DNA of 64,000 nucleotides, taken from contig JANXWA010000006.1 of NCBI GenBank assembly GCA_025351385.1, forward strand, positions 55,607 to 119,606, written 5' to 3'. The stretch's first letter is position 1; each line of letters starts with the position of its first letter. The position numbers and the translations under genes were made by a program. Below, piece after piece: positions 34,986 to 44,373 of the stretch. The notes under the pieces are model-generated. The model saw only the letters and a list, made by a program, of their open reading frames with translations, did no database searches and was not told where the DNA came from. The stretch comes from Acidimicrobiales bacterium (GTDB taxonomy: Bacteria; Actinomycetota; Acidimicrobiia; Acidimicrobiales; RAAP-2).

Positions 34986-35327
34986 GGCGAAAAGTGGGCG
35001 CGAACGGTGACCGGTCGATCGAGGCCGCGCGTTCGCTGGTCTTCATCGATCCTCCCGGTGGTGGAGAAGACTCCACCCTAAGCACGTCTTGACAGTTCTA
35101 CGCACGAAAGGCGCGTGGGGATGTCACAACTCTTTGATTTCTTGGAGAAATCTCGGCATCCGCCCCTTAACGTGGAGATGGCGCAAAGATGCGCGGGTCG
35201 GACTTTCCAGCGTTTCGGCCACTACGCAGTTCCTCGAAGTCGGGAGGCGTGGTCGCACACGTCCCTGGGAGGTCCAGCTTCAACTGTCGGCAATGAGGTG
35301 GCCCATGGGACGATTAGGCGCTAGCCA
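34986..35327. other. non-coding stretch between ECF sigma gene and GGDEF-EAL gene
   Basis: 342 bp of divergent upstream sequence. It holds a 7-bp hairpin (35060-35066 with 35071-35077, loop AAGA) and a TTGACA at 35089-35094 without a matching -10 at 16-18 bp. Short open frames here have no protein character. Confidence 0.35.
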
Positions 35328-37331
35328 GTGAGCCCGGCGAACGCCGTCACGCGCTATTCGCCGCTGCGTCAGTTCGTGACGTTGGGGGTCATCATGATGG
35401 TCCCGGTCCTGCTGCTCGGCCTGGTCCTCGCCCATAGCTATCAGGGTGAGGCGAACAGCCGGGGCCTCGCCCAGGGAAGGTCCGAGGCGCTCTTGATGGC
35501 CCAGTCGGCGATCGAGCCCCTGCTCGACGGACGGCCGTTGAGCCAGCAGTTGACCCCAAGCGAACTGATGGGCCTGCGCACGCTGGCGACCGACGTCGTG
35601 CGAAACGGCAATGTACGACGGCTGAGGTTGCGCAATCTCCACGGGGCTGTCGTCTTCTCGGACGATGGGTCCGGATTCCACCAGCGGATCGAGGACGAAG
35701 CTCTCTCCGCCGCCGCGGGACACACCGTCACGAGACTCACTCGGTTCAACTCCGACGTGGTGGACCGGGGCAAGATCGGCACCGAGGTCGTCGAGATCTA
35801 CATGCCGCTCGACGCCGGATCGGCCCACCGTCGGGTGGGCGTGCTCGAGCTCTACCTGCCGTACACCCCGATCAGCAACGACGTGAGAGCGGGACTGCGC
35901 ATGTTGTACCTCAACCTCGCGATCGGACTCGCGCTGCTCTATGTCGCGATCTTCGCGATCTCGTACTGGGTCGGGCGGCGCCTGCGACGTCAGGTCAAGC
36001 TCAACACCTACCAGGCCGAGCACGACGCGCTGACGGACCTGCCCAACCGGACGCTGTTCCACCGACAGGCCAAGGCCGAGCTGCTCCGTGGTCTGCGGCT
36101 CGGCCAGGCGACGACGATCGCCATCATCGACCTCGACCGGTTCAAGGAGGTGAACGACACCCTCGGCCACCAGTCCGGCGACAGCCTCTTGACGTCGCTC
36201 GGTCTGCGGCTTGCGACGCATCTTCGCCCGCCCGACTCGCTCGCGCGCATCGGCGGCGACGAGTTCGGAGTCGTGCTGAGCAACGTCGCGGACCCCGAAG
36301 GCGTCCTCGGGCGGCTGCGTGAGCTGATCCACGAGGAGATCGAGGTGAGCGGCCTACCCCTCTCGGTCGAGGCGAGCATCGGTTACGTCATCGCCCCCGA
36401 GGACGGGACGGATATCGACGAACTGCTGCAGTTGGCCGACGTGGCAATGTACGTCGCCAAGAACGACCGCTCCGGCGTCGTGCGCTACCTGCGCTCCCAG
36501 AACCACTACGACGCCGCCAAGCTGACCCTGATCACCGAGTTGCGTCAGGCCATCGCCGAGGGCCAACTGGTGCTGCACTACCAACCCAAGGTGGACGTCT
36601 TGAGCCAACGGGTCATCGGAGTCGAGTCGCTGGTGCGTTGGCAGCACCCGGTCCAGGGACTGCTCTACCCCGACCGGTTCATCCCGCTCGTCGAGCAGAC
36701 CGACCTGATCGACGACCTGACCGAGTGGGTCATGGCCCGGGCGTTAGCCGACGTCGGCCGCCTCGGTGCTAATTGGACTTCGATGAACGTCGCCGTCAAC
36801 GTCTCGGCGCGCAATCTTGGCCGGGTCGGCTTCGCCGCTCAGGTCATCGGGGCACTGACGAACGCCGGACTGGCCGGCGGGCGCCTGACCGTGGAGGTCA
36901 CCGAGACGGCGATCATGGCCGACCCGATCCGGGCAGCGGAGTCACTGGGCGAGTTGAGCAAGGCCGGCGTACGCATCAGCGTCGACGACTTCGGGTCGGG
37001 GCAGACCTCGCTCGGCATGCTCGCCAACCTGCCGATCAATGAACTGAAGATCGACCGGGGCTTCATCGCCGACATCGGCTCGAGCTCGGCCCGCACGGGC
37101 ATCGTCCAGTCGATCGTCGAACTCGGTCACCACCTAGGCCTCGGCGTGGTCGCCGAGGGCGTCGAGACCGTCGAGGAGCTCGAGACGGTGGCGATGACGG
37201 GTTGTGACGTCGTGCAGGGCTACCTCTACGCTCGCCCGATGCCCCTCGAGCAACTGGCCCTTTGGCTGGACGAGGTCGCGACAATGGCCCCGATCCGCTT
37301 CGCCGGAACGCTCGGCGGCGTCGACGCGTAG
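35328..37331 (+). CDS. membrane-bound GGDEF-EAL cyclic di-GMP protein
   Basis: 667 residues from GTG 35328. Two spans (about 17-36 and 196-217) enclose an extracytoplasmic sensor domain. The diguanylate cyclase domain has an intact GGDEF (309-313) and, exactly five residues before it, the inhibitory-site RxxD (RPPD, 300-303). The phosphodiesterase domain reads ESL at the EAL position (E433) and keeps DDFGSGQTSL (about 553) and the ELKIDRGF strand, so both activities may be functional. It likely integrates an external signal into c-di-GMP level. Confidence 0.93.
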   Translation: MSPANAVTRYSPLRQFVTLGVIMMVPVLLLGLVLAHSYQGEANSRGLAQGRSEALLMAQSAIEPLLDGRPLSQQLTPSELMGLRTLATDVVRNGNVRRLRLRNLHGAVVFSDDGSGFHQRIEDEALSAAAGHTVTRLTRFNSDVVDRGKIGTEVVEIYMPLDAGSAHRRVGVLELYLPYTPISNDVRAGLRMLYLNLAIGLALLYVAIFAISYWVGRRLRRQVKLNTYQAEHDALTDLPNRTLFHRQAKAELLRGLRLGQATTIAIIDLDRFKEVNDTLGHQSGDSLLTSLGLRLATHLRPPDSLARIGGDEFGVVLSNVADPEGVLGRLRELIHEEIEVSGLPLSVEASIGYVIAPEDGTDIDELLQLADVAMYVAKNDRSGVVRYLRSQNHYDAAKLTLITELRQAIAEGQLVLHYQPKVDVLSQRVIGVESLVRWQHPVQGLLYPDRFIPLVEQTDLIDDLTEWVMARALADVGRLGANWTSMNVAVNVSARNLGRVGFAAQVIGALTNAGLAGGRLTVEVTETAIMADPIRAAESLGELSKAGVRISVDDFGSGQTSLGMLANLPINELKIDRGFIADIGSSSARTGIVQSIVELGHHLGLGVVAEGVETVEELETVAMTGCDVVQGYLYARPMPLEQLALWLDEVATMAPIRFAGTLGGVDA

Positions 37332-37532
37332 CGGGTCATTTCGTCCGACATCGACGAGAGTGCGGTCCTGCAGGTCTCACGGCGACAGCAGTGCAGAGGA
37401 GTCCTCGAGGAGGTGCCAAAGGGCGGCTTCGTGATCTCGGTGTGCTGAGCTTCGCTCGACCGAGGTATGAAGCCGGAATCGAAGCGGCTCGAAAGTCGGG
37501 GACGCCGGCGACCAGATGCGAGACTGACGGCG

Positions 37533-38783
37533 ATGGTGGAACCTTCACTGAGCGATGCGACCGGGTCAGGCTCGTGGCTGACGCACAACCTCAAGGTCCT
37601 CGCACTCGTCTCCTTCCTCCAGGACACCGCCAGCGAGATGCTCTACCCGATACTGCCCATCTTCGTCACGGTGGTCCTCGGTGCCCCCGTGGCGGTGCTC
37701 GGCACGATCGAGGGACTGGCCGACGGACTCAGCGCCATGGTCTCGCCCCTGGCGGGGCGGACCGCCGACCGGCTCGGGCGCCGTCCGATGATCGCCTCGG
37801 GCTACGGCCTCGCGGCGTTTGGCAAGTTCCTCGTCGCGCTCGCGACCGCGTGGCCCGCCGTGCTCGTCGCGCGATGCGTCGACCGGTTCGGCAAGGGCCT
37901 GCGCGGTGCACCCCGTGACGCGCTGATCGCCGACGGCGTCGCCGCGGCGCAACGGGGCAAGGCCTTCGGCTTCCACCGAGCGATGGACACCGCCGGGGCC
38001 GCCCTCGGGCCGCTGCTCGGACTCGCCGCCTACGAGGCGCTGAACCACCGCATACGGCCCCTGCTCTGGATCGCCATCGTCCCCGCGCTCCTGAGCGCCG
38101 GCCTCGTGGTCTTCGTGCACGAGCCCCGACGAGCGAGGTCGCGGATCGTGCAGGGCGCCGCGACAGCGCCGTCTGCGGCCCCCAGAGTGGTCGGAGCCCC
38201 GGTCGCGCTGCCCCGGTCGTTCCGCCGGGTCGTGGCGCTGCTCACCGTCTTCAGTCTCGTCAACTTTCCCGACGCGCTGTTGTTGTTGCGACTGCACGAC
38301 ATTGGCTTCTCCGTCGCGATGACGATCCTCGCCTACGCGACCTACAATGTGGTGCACGCCCTCGCGAGCTTCCCCGCCGGAGCACTGAGTGACCGACTGA
38401 ACCGCTCGCGGGTCTACGCCGTCGGCGTTGCGTTCTTCGCCATCGGGTACCTCGGGCTCGGCCTCACCCGTAGCCACGCGCTGGCGTGGGTCATCCTCTG
38501 CCTGTACGGAATGTTCGCCGCGTGCACCGACGGCGTCGGCAGGGCCTGGACGTCGTCGTTGGTCGGAGCGGACCTGCAGGGACGGGCCCAGGGTATCTAC
38601 CAGGGGGCGACGGGCATGGGGGTGGTCGTCGCGGGAGTGTGGGCCGGCTTCAGTTGGCGCGGATCGGGCGTCGTGCCGCTGCTGGTCGCGGGCGCTGTCG
38701 CGGCCGTCTTCGCGCTGGTACTCTGGACGGTGCCGCTCGAGCGCGTCGGCGCCGCGGGCGCGCGCCCGTCCCCGTTGGCCTGA
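37533..38783 (+). CDS. major facilitator superfamily transporter
   Basis: About 416 residues and twelve spans. Signature GRTADRLGRRPMI in the loop between spans 2 and 3, and its second-half counterpart GALSDRLNRSRVY. Substrate unknown. An in-frame ATG at 37467 would add 22 basic residues, but its GAGG is only 1 nt away; ATG 37533 places the first span 17 residues in. Confidence 0.85.
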   Translation: MVEPSLSDATGSGSWLTHNLKVLALVSFLQDTASEMLYPILPIFVTVVLGAPVAVLGTIEGLADGLSAMVSPLAGRTADRLGRRPMIASGYGLAAFGKFLVALATAWPAVLVARCVDRFGKGLRGAPRDALIADGVAAAQRGKAFGFHRAMDTAGAALGPLLGLAAYEALNHRIRPLLWIAIVPALLSAGLVVFVHEPRRARSRIVQGAATAPSAAPRVVGAPVALPRSFRRVVALLTVFSLVNFPDALLLLRLHDIGFSVAMTILAYATYNVVHALASFPAGALSDRLNRSRVYAVGVAFFAIGYLGLGLTRSHALAWVILCLYGMFAACTDGVGRAWTSSLVGADLQGRAQGIYQGATGMGVVVAGVWAGFSWRGSGVVPLLVAGAVAAVFALVLWTVPLERVGAAGARPSPLA

Positions 38784-38819
38784 GGACACTTTCGACGTCG
38801 ATGGTGGGAGAATAGAGCG

Positions 38820-39593
38820 ATGAAGCGAGTTCGGTCCACTCACGCCCGCGTCCGACTCGGTGCGACGGCGGCCCTGGTCACGACGGCGCTCTGGCTGCCC
38901 GGCGTCGCCCACGGCGCCACGAGTGGCGCAACGCCTCACGTCGGTCCGTTGGCGGTGCGCGCGGTCGCGCCCTGCGGCACGGGCGCTGGGGGCGCACTGA
39001 TCATCACGTCCTCGCCGGAGCCCTGCGTCGTGACCTTGAAGATTGGCGCGGTGATGGGCATCACCCTCGACCGAGGTTTCAATTGGTCCGACCCCCGAGC
39101 CAGCTCGACGGCCGTGACGGTCGCGGGGATCGCGAAGTCGGCCAAGGGCGGGCTTACGGCGACCGTGTCGGCGAACCGGGTCGGCACGGCGACCCTGACG
39201 TCGGTCGGAACCATTGTCTGTCCGGCGGGCGTCGCCTGTCCTGCCCTCGCGCGCCTGTGGTCGATGCGGGTCGACGTGGTGACGAGCCTCACCACGCCGA
39301 GGACCATCGTCGCGACCCTGGTCGACAGCGGTCGGCACTTCTGGTTGCGGAGGGGCGACCGGCTGATGCTGCGCCTCGTCGGCCCCACGAACTACACGTG
39401 GAGTGCGCCGACGACGTCCAATCGAGCAGTGCTGCGACGGCTCTCGGCGAGCGCCGGGATGACCGCGACCGCCACGTTCCGCGCCGTCGCCCCGGGCGCG
39501 GTCCAGGTGAGGGCGGTCGACAGCCCGAACTGCTACCCGCAGTGCCTGCCGCCGAGTCGTCTGTTCTCGCTGTCGGTCTCGGTCTCGGGCTGA
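38820..39593 (+). CDS. secreted protein with two chagasin-like repeats (tentative)
   Basis: 257 residues with a signal peptide ending near AHGATS (about 30-33). Two related halves: one around LKIGAVMGITLDRGFNWSDP and another around RRGDRLMLRLVGPTNYTW. Each has a short strand, a [N/F]xxW turn and a GTATL- or GAVQV-type strand, as in chagasin/I42 cysteine protease inhibitors. Similarity is weak and the inhibitor role is only a suggestion. Four cysteines are present in each half or near it. Confidence 0.6.
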   Translation: MKRVRSTHARVRLGATAALVTTALWLPGVAHGATSGATPHVGPLAVRAVAPCGTGAGGALIITSSPEPCVVTLKIGAVMGITLDRGFNWSDPRASSTAVTVAGIAKSAKGGLTATVSANRVGTATLTSVGTIVCPAGVACPALARLWSMRVDVVTSLTTPRTIVATLVDSGRHFWLRRGDRLMLRLVGPTNYTWSAPTTSNRAVLRRLSASAGMTATATFRAVAPGAVQVRAVDSPNCYPQCLPPSRLFSLSVSVSG

Positions 39594-39724
39594 TCAGTCG
39601 ACCCCGGACGAGCGTTCTTGCGAGTGTTGACGACATCGTGTTTAGATGGCGGAATGACTCTTGACGACGCCGCTGTGCCACCTGGCCGGTCGGCCCGTTC
39701 GTCACGGGGGAGCGGGTCGCGGCG

Positions 39725-40888
39725 ATGCCGGTGAGCGAGCCGGTCGGACCACCTGATCCCTCCGAGCAGTACGACGAGACCCGACGGGCGATGATGCTGC
39801 GCGCCGCGGACGTGAATCGAGTGCCGGTCCGGGCGATCCTCTTCACCATCGCGGCCGTCGCCGGCGTGTACCTCGCCGGCCAGTTGCTCTACCGCTTGCG
39901 CGCAGTCCTGATGATCGGACTGCTGGCGGGCTTCATCGCGTTGATCCTGAACCCCCTGGTCGTGATGCTCGAGCACTGGAAGGTTCGGCGCCGCGGCGCC
40001 GCGGTCGCCATCGTCACCCTGTTCGCCCTTCTCGTCTTCCTCGGACTGTCGGTCGCCTTCGGCTACCCGTTGGTGAACGGCATCACCCACTTCGCCAACG
40101 CCTTGCCCGGCTACATCAAGCAGGCCCAGCAGGGCCACGGGTGGATCGGCCACCTGCTCCGTCACTACCACGTGCAGTCCTGGGTGGAGCGCAACACCGC
40201 CAAGCTCACGTCACTGGCGGCCGGCCTCGGCAAGCCGGCGCTGGCCCTCGGCAAGGGTGCCGCCTCGGTGCTGTTGACCCTGGTGGGCGTCTTCGCCTTC
40301 GTCGTGCTGTTGCTCATCGAGGCACCCAAGATGCGCCGTTCGATCACGACGCTCCTCGCCCCCGAGCGGGCCATTCGCATGACACGAATTGGCAGCGCCG
40401 TCAGTCGCTCGGTCTCGGGCTACATCCTCGGCGACATGCTCACCTCCATCGTGGCGGGCGTCGTCGTGTTCATCACGCTGCTCGTGCTTGGCGTGCCCTA
40501 CGCCCTGCTCTTCGCTCTCTGGGTCGCCTTGATCGACTTCCTGCCCACCATCGGTGGGGCCCTCGCCGGCATCCCGACGATCCTGTTCGCGCTGGCGCAC
40601 TCGGTCGTCGCTGGCGTGGTCACCGCGATTGTCTTCCTCGTCTACACCCAGATCGAGAACCACGTCCTCAACCCCATCGTGATGAGCCGCACAGTCAAGA
40701 TCAACCCGCTGCTCGTCTTCGTCTCGGTGATGGTCGGCGCGGTGATCGGCTCGGGGCTCGGCGGGCTCTTCGGCGGTTTCGTCGCGGTCTTGCTCGCCGT
40801 CCCGATCGCCGGGTCGTTGCAGGTCATCGTCCAGGAGTACTGGCGCTCGTCGGGCGCCAATGCGCGCGAGGCCGAAGAGACGACCTAG
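39725..40888 (+). CDS. AI-2E family (PerM/TqsA-like) transporter
   Basis: 387 residues with about eight spans. Conserved elements: LYRLRAVLMIGLLAGFIALILNPLV in parts near the N-terminus, the middle region with a non-membrane stretch, and PYALLFALWVALIDFLPTIGG plus VFLVYTQIENHVLNPIVMSRTVKINPLLV segments typical of the family. Substrate is not predictable (autoinducer-2, organic ions or sodium/proton exchange are reported in the family). Confidence 0.9.
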   Translation: MPVSEPVGPPDPSEQYDETRRAMMLRAADVNRVPVRAILFTIAAVAGVYLAGQLLYRLRAVLMIGLLAGFIALILNPLVVMLEHWKVRRRGAAVAIVTLFALLVFLGLSVAFGYPLVNGITHFANALPGYIKQAQQGHGWIGHLLRHYHVQSWVERNTAKLTSLAAGLGKPALALGKGAASVLLTLVGVFAFVVLLLIEAPKMRRSITTLLAPERAIRMTRIGSAVSRSVSGYILGDMLTSIVAGVVVFITLLVLGVPYALLFALWVALIDFLPTIGGALAGIPTILFALAHSVVAGVVTAIVFLVYTQIENHVLNPIVMSRTVKINPLLVFVSVMVGAVIGSGLGGLFGGFVAVLLAVPIAGSLQVIVQEYWRSSGANAREAEETT

Positions 40889-40889
40889 A

Positions 40890-40910
40890 CCCTCGGGCTG
40901 CGCCCGAGGG
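40890..40910 (+). terminator. hairpin after the AI-2E family gene
   Basis: CCCTCGGGC-TGC-GCCCGAGGG is a perfect 9-bp stem with a 3-nt loop beginning 1 nt after the stop codon. No T-run follows. Confidence 0.55.
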
Positions 40911-41043
40911 AACGCCGCGCGAACTTGATCATCAGGGCAGGTGCGCCGATCGGCCCGACGACCGATCCCGCCACCCGGGGCAATCGATGTGGGCGGCTCA
41001 TCCGTAGAGCTGAATGAGGAGCACGGCGAGCCAGGGAGTGCCC

Positions 41044-41217
41044 ATGACGACGAGCGAAATGGATCGAGTGGCGCCGACGTGCGCCGGGATGCGTGGTTGG
41101 CGTCGGCACCTGACGGTCGCCCTGATCGTGGCGGCGATGCTCGTAGGGGGATCGGTGGCGACGTCGGCGTCCACCGGCTCGACGACGACCTCGACCCACG
41201 GGTACCCGTCCCCCTGA
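41044..41217 (+). CDS. small secreted peptide candidate
   Basis: 57 codons starting at ATG 41044, preceded by AGGGAG at good spacing. A basic segment GWRRHL, a hydrophobic core VALIVAAMLVGGSVA and a SAS-T site form a credible signal peptide, leaving a short Ser/Thr-rich mature part. No homology recognised. Flanking sequences (40911-41043 and 41218-41415) show no other gene. Confidence 0.4.
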   Translation: MTTSEMDRVAPTCAGMRGWRRHLTVALIVAAMLVGGSVATSASTGSTTTSTHGYPSP

Positions 41218-41415
41218 TCGATCGGGGAACGGAGGTCGCCGACTCGCGTTGGATACTCACATCAGTCGTCGACGCGCTGTGAGCGCCGTGAAGGTTGGGC
41301 GACGACCGTGCGACGCGGCGGCGTGGTGTGCGTGCGTACGTCGGTGCGGCGCGAAGTGGCCCTAGATTTCACTGTTCGCCCGTGCTCTAATTGGACCGTC
41401 CTCGAAAGGAGCATC

Positions 41416-42183
41416 ATGCCAACACGTGACAGCACGCCGCTCGGAGCCCCCTGCTGGGTCGACCTCATGACCTCGGACACCGAGAAGGCCCGGGCCTTCT
41501 ACAGCCAGGTGCTCGGCTGGGAGCCGGGTGAGGTGAGCGAGGAGTTCGGGGGCTACTTCCAGTTCTTCAAGGACGGACGACCGGTGGCCGGCGCGGCGCC
41601 CAACATGTCCGGGGGAGCGATGCCCGACGTGTGGTCGGTCTACCTCGCGTCCGCGGACGCCGACGCGACACTCGCGCGGGTGACCGAGCACGGCGGCTCG
41701 GTGGCGCTGTCGAGCATGCAGGTCGCCGACCTCGGCACGATGGCCGTCGCCATCGACCCGACCGGGGCGTTCGTCAGGATCTGGGCGCCCATCACCTTCC
41801 CGGGCTTTGGGGTCGTCGACGAGGCCGGCGCGCCGGTGTGGTTCGAGCTGCACACCAAGAGCTACGACAGCGCCGTCGACTTCTACCGCAACGTCTTCGA
41901 CTGGGAGACCGACGTCATGAGCGACACGGACGACTTCCGCTACACGACGTCCCAGCAGGCTGGCGAGAGCGTCGCGGGGATCCTCGACGCCAAGGGCTTC
42001 CTACCCGAGGACGTCCCGTCGCACTGGACGGTGTACTTCGGCGTGGCCGACGTGGACGGCGCGACGGCCAAGGTCGAGGAGCTCGGCGGTTCGGTCGTCT
42101 CGCCGCCCGAGAACACCCCCTACGGTCGAACGGCGACGGTCGCTGACCCGACCGGCACGCAGTTGAGGCTGATGGCTCGCTAG
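41416..42183 (+). CDS. two-domain VOC (glyoxalase/bleomycin-resistance fold) protein
   Basis: 255 residues with two vicinal-oxygen-chelate domains, about 8-125 and 134-255. Both begin with the typical strand (CWVDLMTSDTEKARAFYSQVLGW; VWFELHTKSYDSAVDFYRNVFDW, read in parts) and end with DPTG. The start at ATG 41416 has AAAGGAG 4 nt upstream and excludes 36 upstream codons. Activity is not known; related proteins include CFP30-type antigens and hydrolase-like VOC enzymes. Confidence 0.85.
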   Translation: MPTRDSTPLGAPCWVDLMTSDTEKARAFYSQVLGWEPGEVSEEFGGYFQFFKDGRPVAGAAPNMSGGAMPDVWSVYLASADADATLARVTEHGGSVALSSMQVADLGTMAVAIDPTGAFVRIWAPITFPGFGVVDEAGAPVWFELHTKSYDSAVDFYRNVFDWETDVMSDTDDFRYTTSQQAGESVAGILDAKGFLPEDVPSHWTVYFGVADVDGATAKVEELGGSVVSPPENTPYGRTATVADPTGTQLRLMAR

Positions 42184-42241
42184 TCCCAGGGCTCAACGCG
42201 AGAGCGAGTCGCAGCGCAACTCACGCCGACCCTCGCCGGGG

Positions 42242-43114
42242 TCACGAACAGTGCAGCAGCTTCTTGGTCATGAAGGTCCCGACGTCCTCGATCATGCCGA
42301 TGTTCTTCGCGTGGAAGATCGTCTGGTCGAACCTGGCGTACAGTCCCTGCAGACTGGCGCCCAGTTGACCTTGTGCGGCGCGCGTGACGTTGCCCGTCGT
42401 CAGTCCGGTGATCTTGATCTGGTAGCCAATGACGTCGGAGAAGCGCCCGGCTGGGAGGGTCACGACGAAGAGGGGCTTCGCATTGGTCACCCGGTAGGAG
42501 ATGGAGAGGGAGATCGGTGAAGCGACATCGAGCAGCATCGGATCGAAGGCCTTCTTCATCGCGCTCGACGTGGGGGTCAGTTGCGCCTTGATCACTCCGT
42601 GGAACGGCCGGCCCGACGCGAGGGAGGCCACCGCCGGGATGTTCTCGTAGTTCACCGTGGACAGCTGGAGGCCACCCGACGTGGTCGCGCCGGGACGCAG
42701 GCCCAACGTGCCGTCTTTCCTGAAGAGGTACGTCACGGTATTCGAGACGTCGACGTGGGTCGTCGTGCCTGACGTGGTGATGGCGCCCCTCTCACGCTCA
42801 GCGACCAGAATCGAGAGGCCCCGCGTCGAGGTCGTCTCGGAGACGGCGCGGCGGGTGAATGTGGCCTTCTCGGTCAGATTGGGCACGCTGACGTGAAGTG
42901 AGTACACGCAGGACGTCCCGACCTTGGCCACTCCGTACTGCATCCAGTCGGCGCCCTTGGCCGGCTTGGACATCGTCGAACGGTGCTGCGGGCTCGTCGC
43001 GGTGTCGTGCGTCGCACCCGAGGCGACGGGAGATGCCACGAGCAGTCCGAGGCAGGAGAGGCCAATCACCCGACCGAGCGATGCGACCAGGGGTCGTAGA
43101 GGTCGGACGGGCAT
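42242..43114 (-). CDS. secreted protein of unknown function
   Basis: 290 residues. Signal sequence ending near VASGATHD (about residue 33). The mature part is rich in beta-type strands and Ser/Thr, with a cysteine near residue 68 and another as the second-last residue. I recognise no family. The C-terminus GTFMTKKLLHC resembles a short stretch (GTFMTKGS) near the end of the next minus-strand gene, possibly by chance. Confidence 0.6.
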   Translation of the reverse strand: MPVRPLRPLVASLGRVIGLSCLGLLVASPVASGATHDTATSPQHRSTMSKPAKGADWMQYGVAKVGTSCVYSLHVSVPNLTEKATFTRRAVSETTSTRGLSILVAERERGAITTSGTTTHVDVSNTVTYLFRKDGTLGLRPGATTSGGLQLSTVNYENIPAVASLASGRPFHGVIKAQLTPTSSAMKKAFDPMLLDVASPISLSISYRVTNAKPLFVVTLPAGRFSDVIGYQIKITGLTTGNVTRAAQGQLGASLQGLYARFDQTIFHAKNIGMIEDVGTFMTKKLLHCS

Positions 43115-43174
43115 CCTGTGATTGTGACACGGCCGGTCAGTTGGGGGCGGCCACGTCCGCCGTCATCGAGATGG

Positions 43175-44185
43175 TCAACTCGGGATCTGACCCCCGCAGT
43201 AGCCGTGCTTCAGCAGGAAGCTCCTCAGCGTCGGCACGAATGACCCCTTGGTCATGAAGGTGCCCTGGTAGTAGTGCTTGTCGCTGAGCACCCCCTTCGA
43301 TTGCAGCACCTGTACCTGGGACCACGCGGAGGCTCCCCGTCCGATGGTGCACTCCTCGGCCGTCCAGGCCGCCAGGCTCCCGAAGAGGCCGTAGTAGCCG
43401 TCGGCGCCGTTCTCCTCGGAGACGACGCCGCTCCAGAGTTGGTGGGCGTTGGCCTCGACGAACTGAGGGTGCTGACCCGTCACGTCGAGCATTCCTCGCG
43501 GCCCCCAGACCTCCAGGTGGATCGGTGCCGGGGTGCAGGCGTAGCAGCCGAAGTAGTAGGGGAATACCCCGTCGCCGGTCTCGAGCACCACCTGGCCCCC
43601 AACGGTCTTGGCGACGTAGCCGTCATTGGGGTCGAACTTCATCGCGCTCTTGAAGTTGGCCGCGCTCATGTCGAGCACCTTCGCGTACGTCGAGGTGGTG
43701 GCGTCGAATGAGTACAGGACGGGGACCATGCAGCAGTGGGCTCCGCCGGAGAATCCCTCGACCATGACCGCGGGACGCGACTCGCCCTTGAACCGGATGA
43801 CGCAGATCCCGCCGAGTTGGCCGATGCTCGCACCGTCCGGATGAGCGAGGGCCCAGTGCTCGGCGCCGTGGGTGAGCGTGAGGACGCCGGGGAAGGGCAT
43901 CCCCGAGAGGGCGGGATCGGTCGTCGTGACCGGGAGGGTGGCGGTGTAGGTGGCCGTGTAGCCGCCAAAGGCCGTGGAGGTCGAACCCGTGTGGCCCGGC
44001 TTGAGGTCCGGGTAGTTGAGGTACGGGCCGCACCGGAAGCCCGCCGTGGGACTCGCCGAGGCCGAGGCGTCGTGCTGGGTCGCGGTCCAGATGGTCGCGA
44101 CGACGACCGCCAACGTGGCGACCAAGACGAGGGCTCGGCGCAGCGGCCGCCGTGACGGTGCCGCTGGCTCGAAAGTGTTGGCCAT
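43175..44185 (-). CDS. membrane-anchored or secreted protein of unknown function
   Basis: 336 residues from ATG 44185 (an in-frame start at 44278 would add 31 residues). Basic RRPLRR precedes a hydrophobic span ALVLVATLAVVVATIW. The exported part has several cysteines (RCGPYLNYPD, GAHCCMVPV, YYFGCYACTP, EECTIG, HGYCGG). Gene order on this strand is propeller gene, this gene, then the previous unknown secreted gene, suggesting a set of exported proteins. No known family. Confidence 0.65.
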   Translation of the reverse strand: MANTFEPAAPSRRPLRRALVLVATLAVVVATIWTATQHDASASASPTAGFRCGPYLNYPDLKPGHTGSTSTAFGGYTATYTATLPVTTTDPALSGMPFPGVLTLTHGAEHWALAHPDGASIGQLGGICVIRFKGESRPAVMVEGFSGGAHCCMVPVLYSFDATTSTYAKVLDMSAANFKSAMKFDPNDGYVAKTVGGQVVLETGDGVFPYYFGCYACTPAPIHLEVWGPRGMLDVTGQHPQFVEANAHQLWSGVVSEENGADGYYGLFGSLAAWTAEECTIGRGASAWSQVQVLQSKGVLSDKHYYQGTFMTKGSFVPTLRSFLLKHGYCGGQIPS

Positions 44186-44344
44186 GAACGCCGCCCAATC
44201 GTCGTCGTGGCTGTTGATTGTAGTGATGGCCCCGTCCCCCCTCGATGATGTCGAGCCCCGAGTCGCGGACCGGGCCACGTAGAGCGGCCGACCACGGATT
44301 CGGGACCTCGATAGGTGTATGTCCGAGGGCCCGCGAAACTTTCA

Positions 44345-44365
44345 CGCCACGGTGGTGACGTGGCG
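44345..44365 (-). terminator. hairpin after the propeller gene
   Basis: CGCCACG and CGTGGCG form a perfect 7-bp stem with a 7-nt loop, located 9 bp beyond the stop of the minus-strand propeller gene. T-content after it on that strand is low. Confidence 0.4.
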
Positions 44366-44373
44366 CCGACGTG

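Noticed and set aside
35089..35117. TTGACA as the -35 of a promoter for the GGDEF-EAL gene
   Set aside because: No -10-like hexamer at 16-18 bp downstream.
37566..39338. 590-codon open frame on the minus strand opposite the MFS gene and the next gene
   Set aside because: Shadow of the plus-strand genes; composition is Arg/Gly/Asp-rich with no domain.
40892..41045. Two tiny minus-strand frames with an ATGA overlap (starting MGTPWLAVLL and MSRPHRLPRV)
   Set aside because: They are 15 and 38 codons long, lack a Shine-Dalgarno, overlap the better plus-strand small gene, and the second ends in the hairpin that follows the AI-2E family gene.
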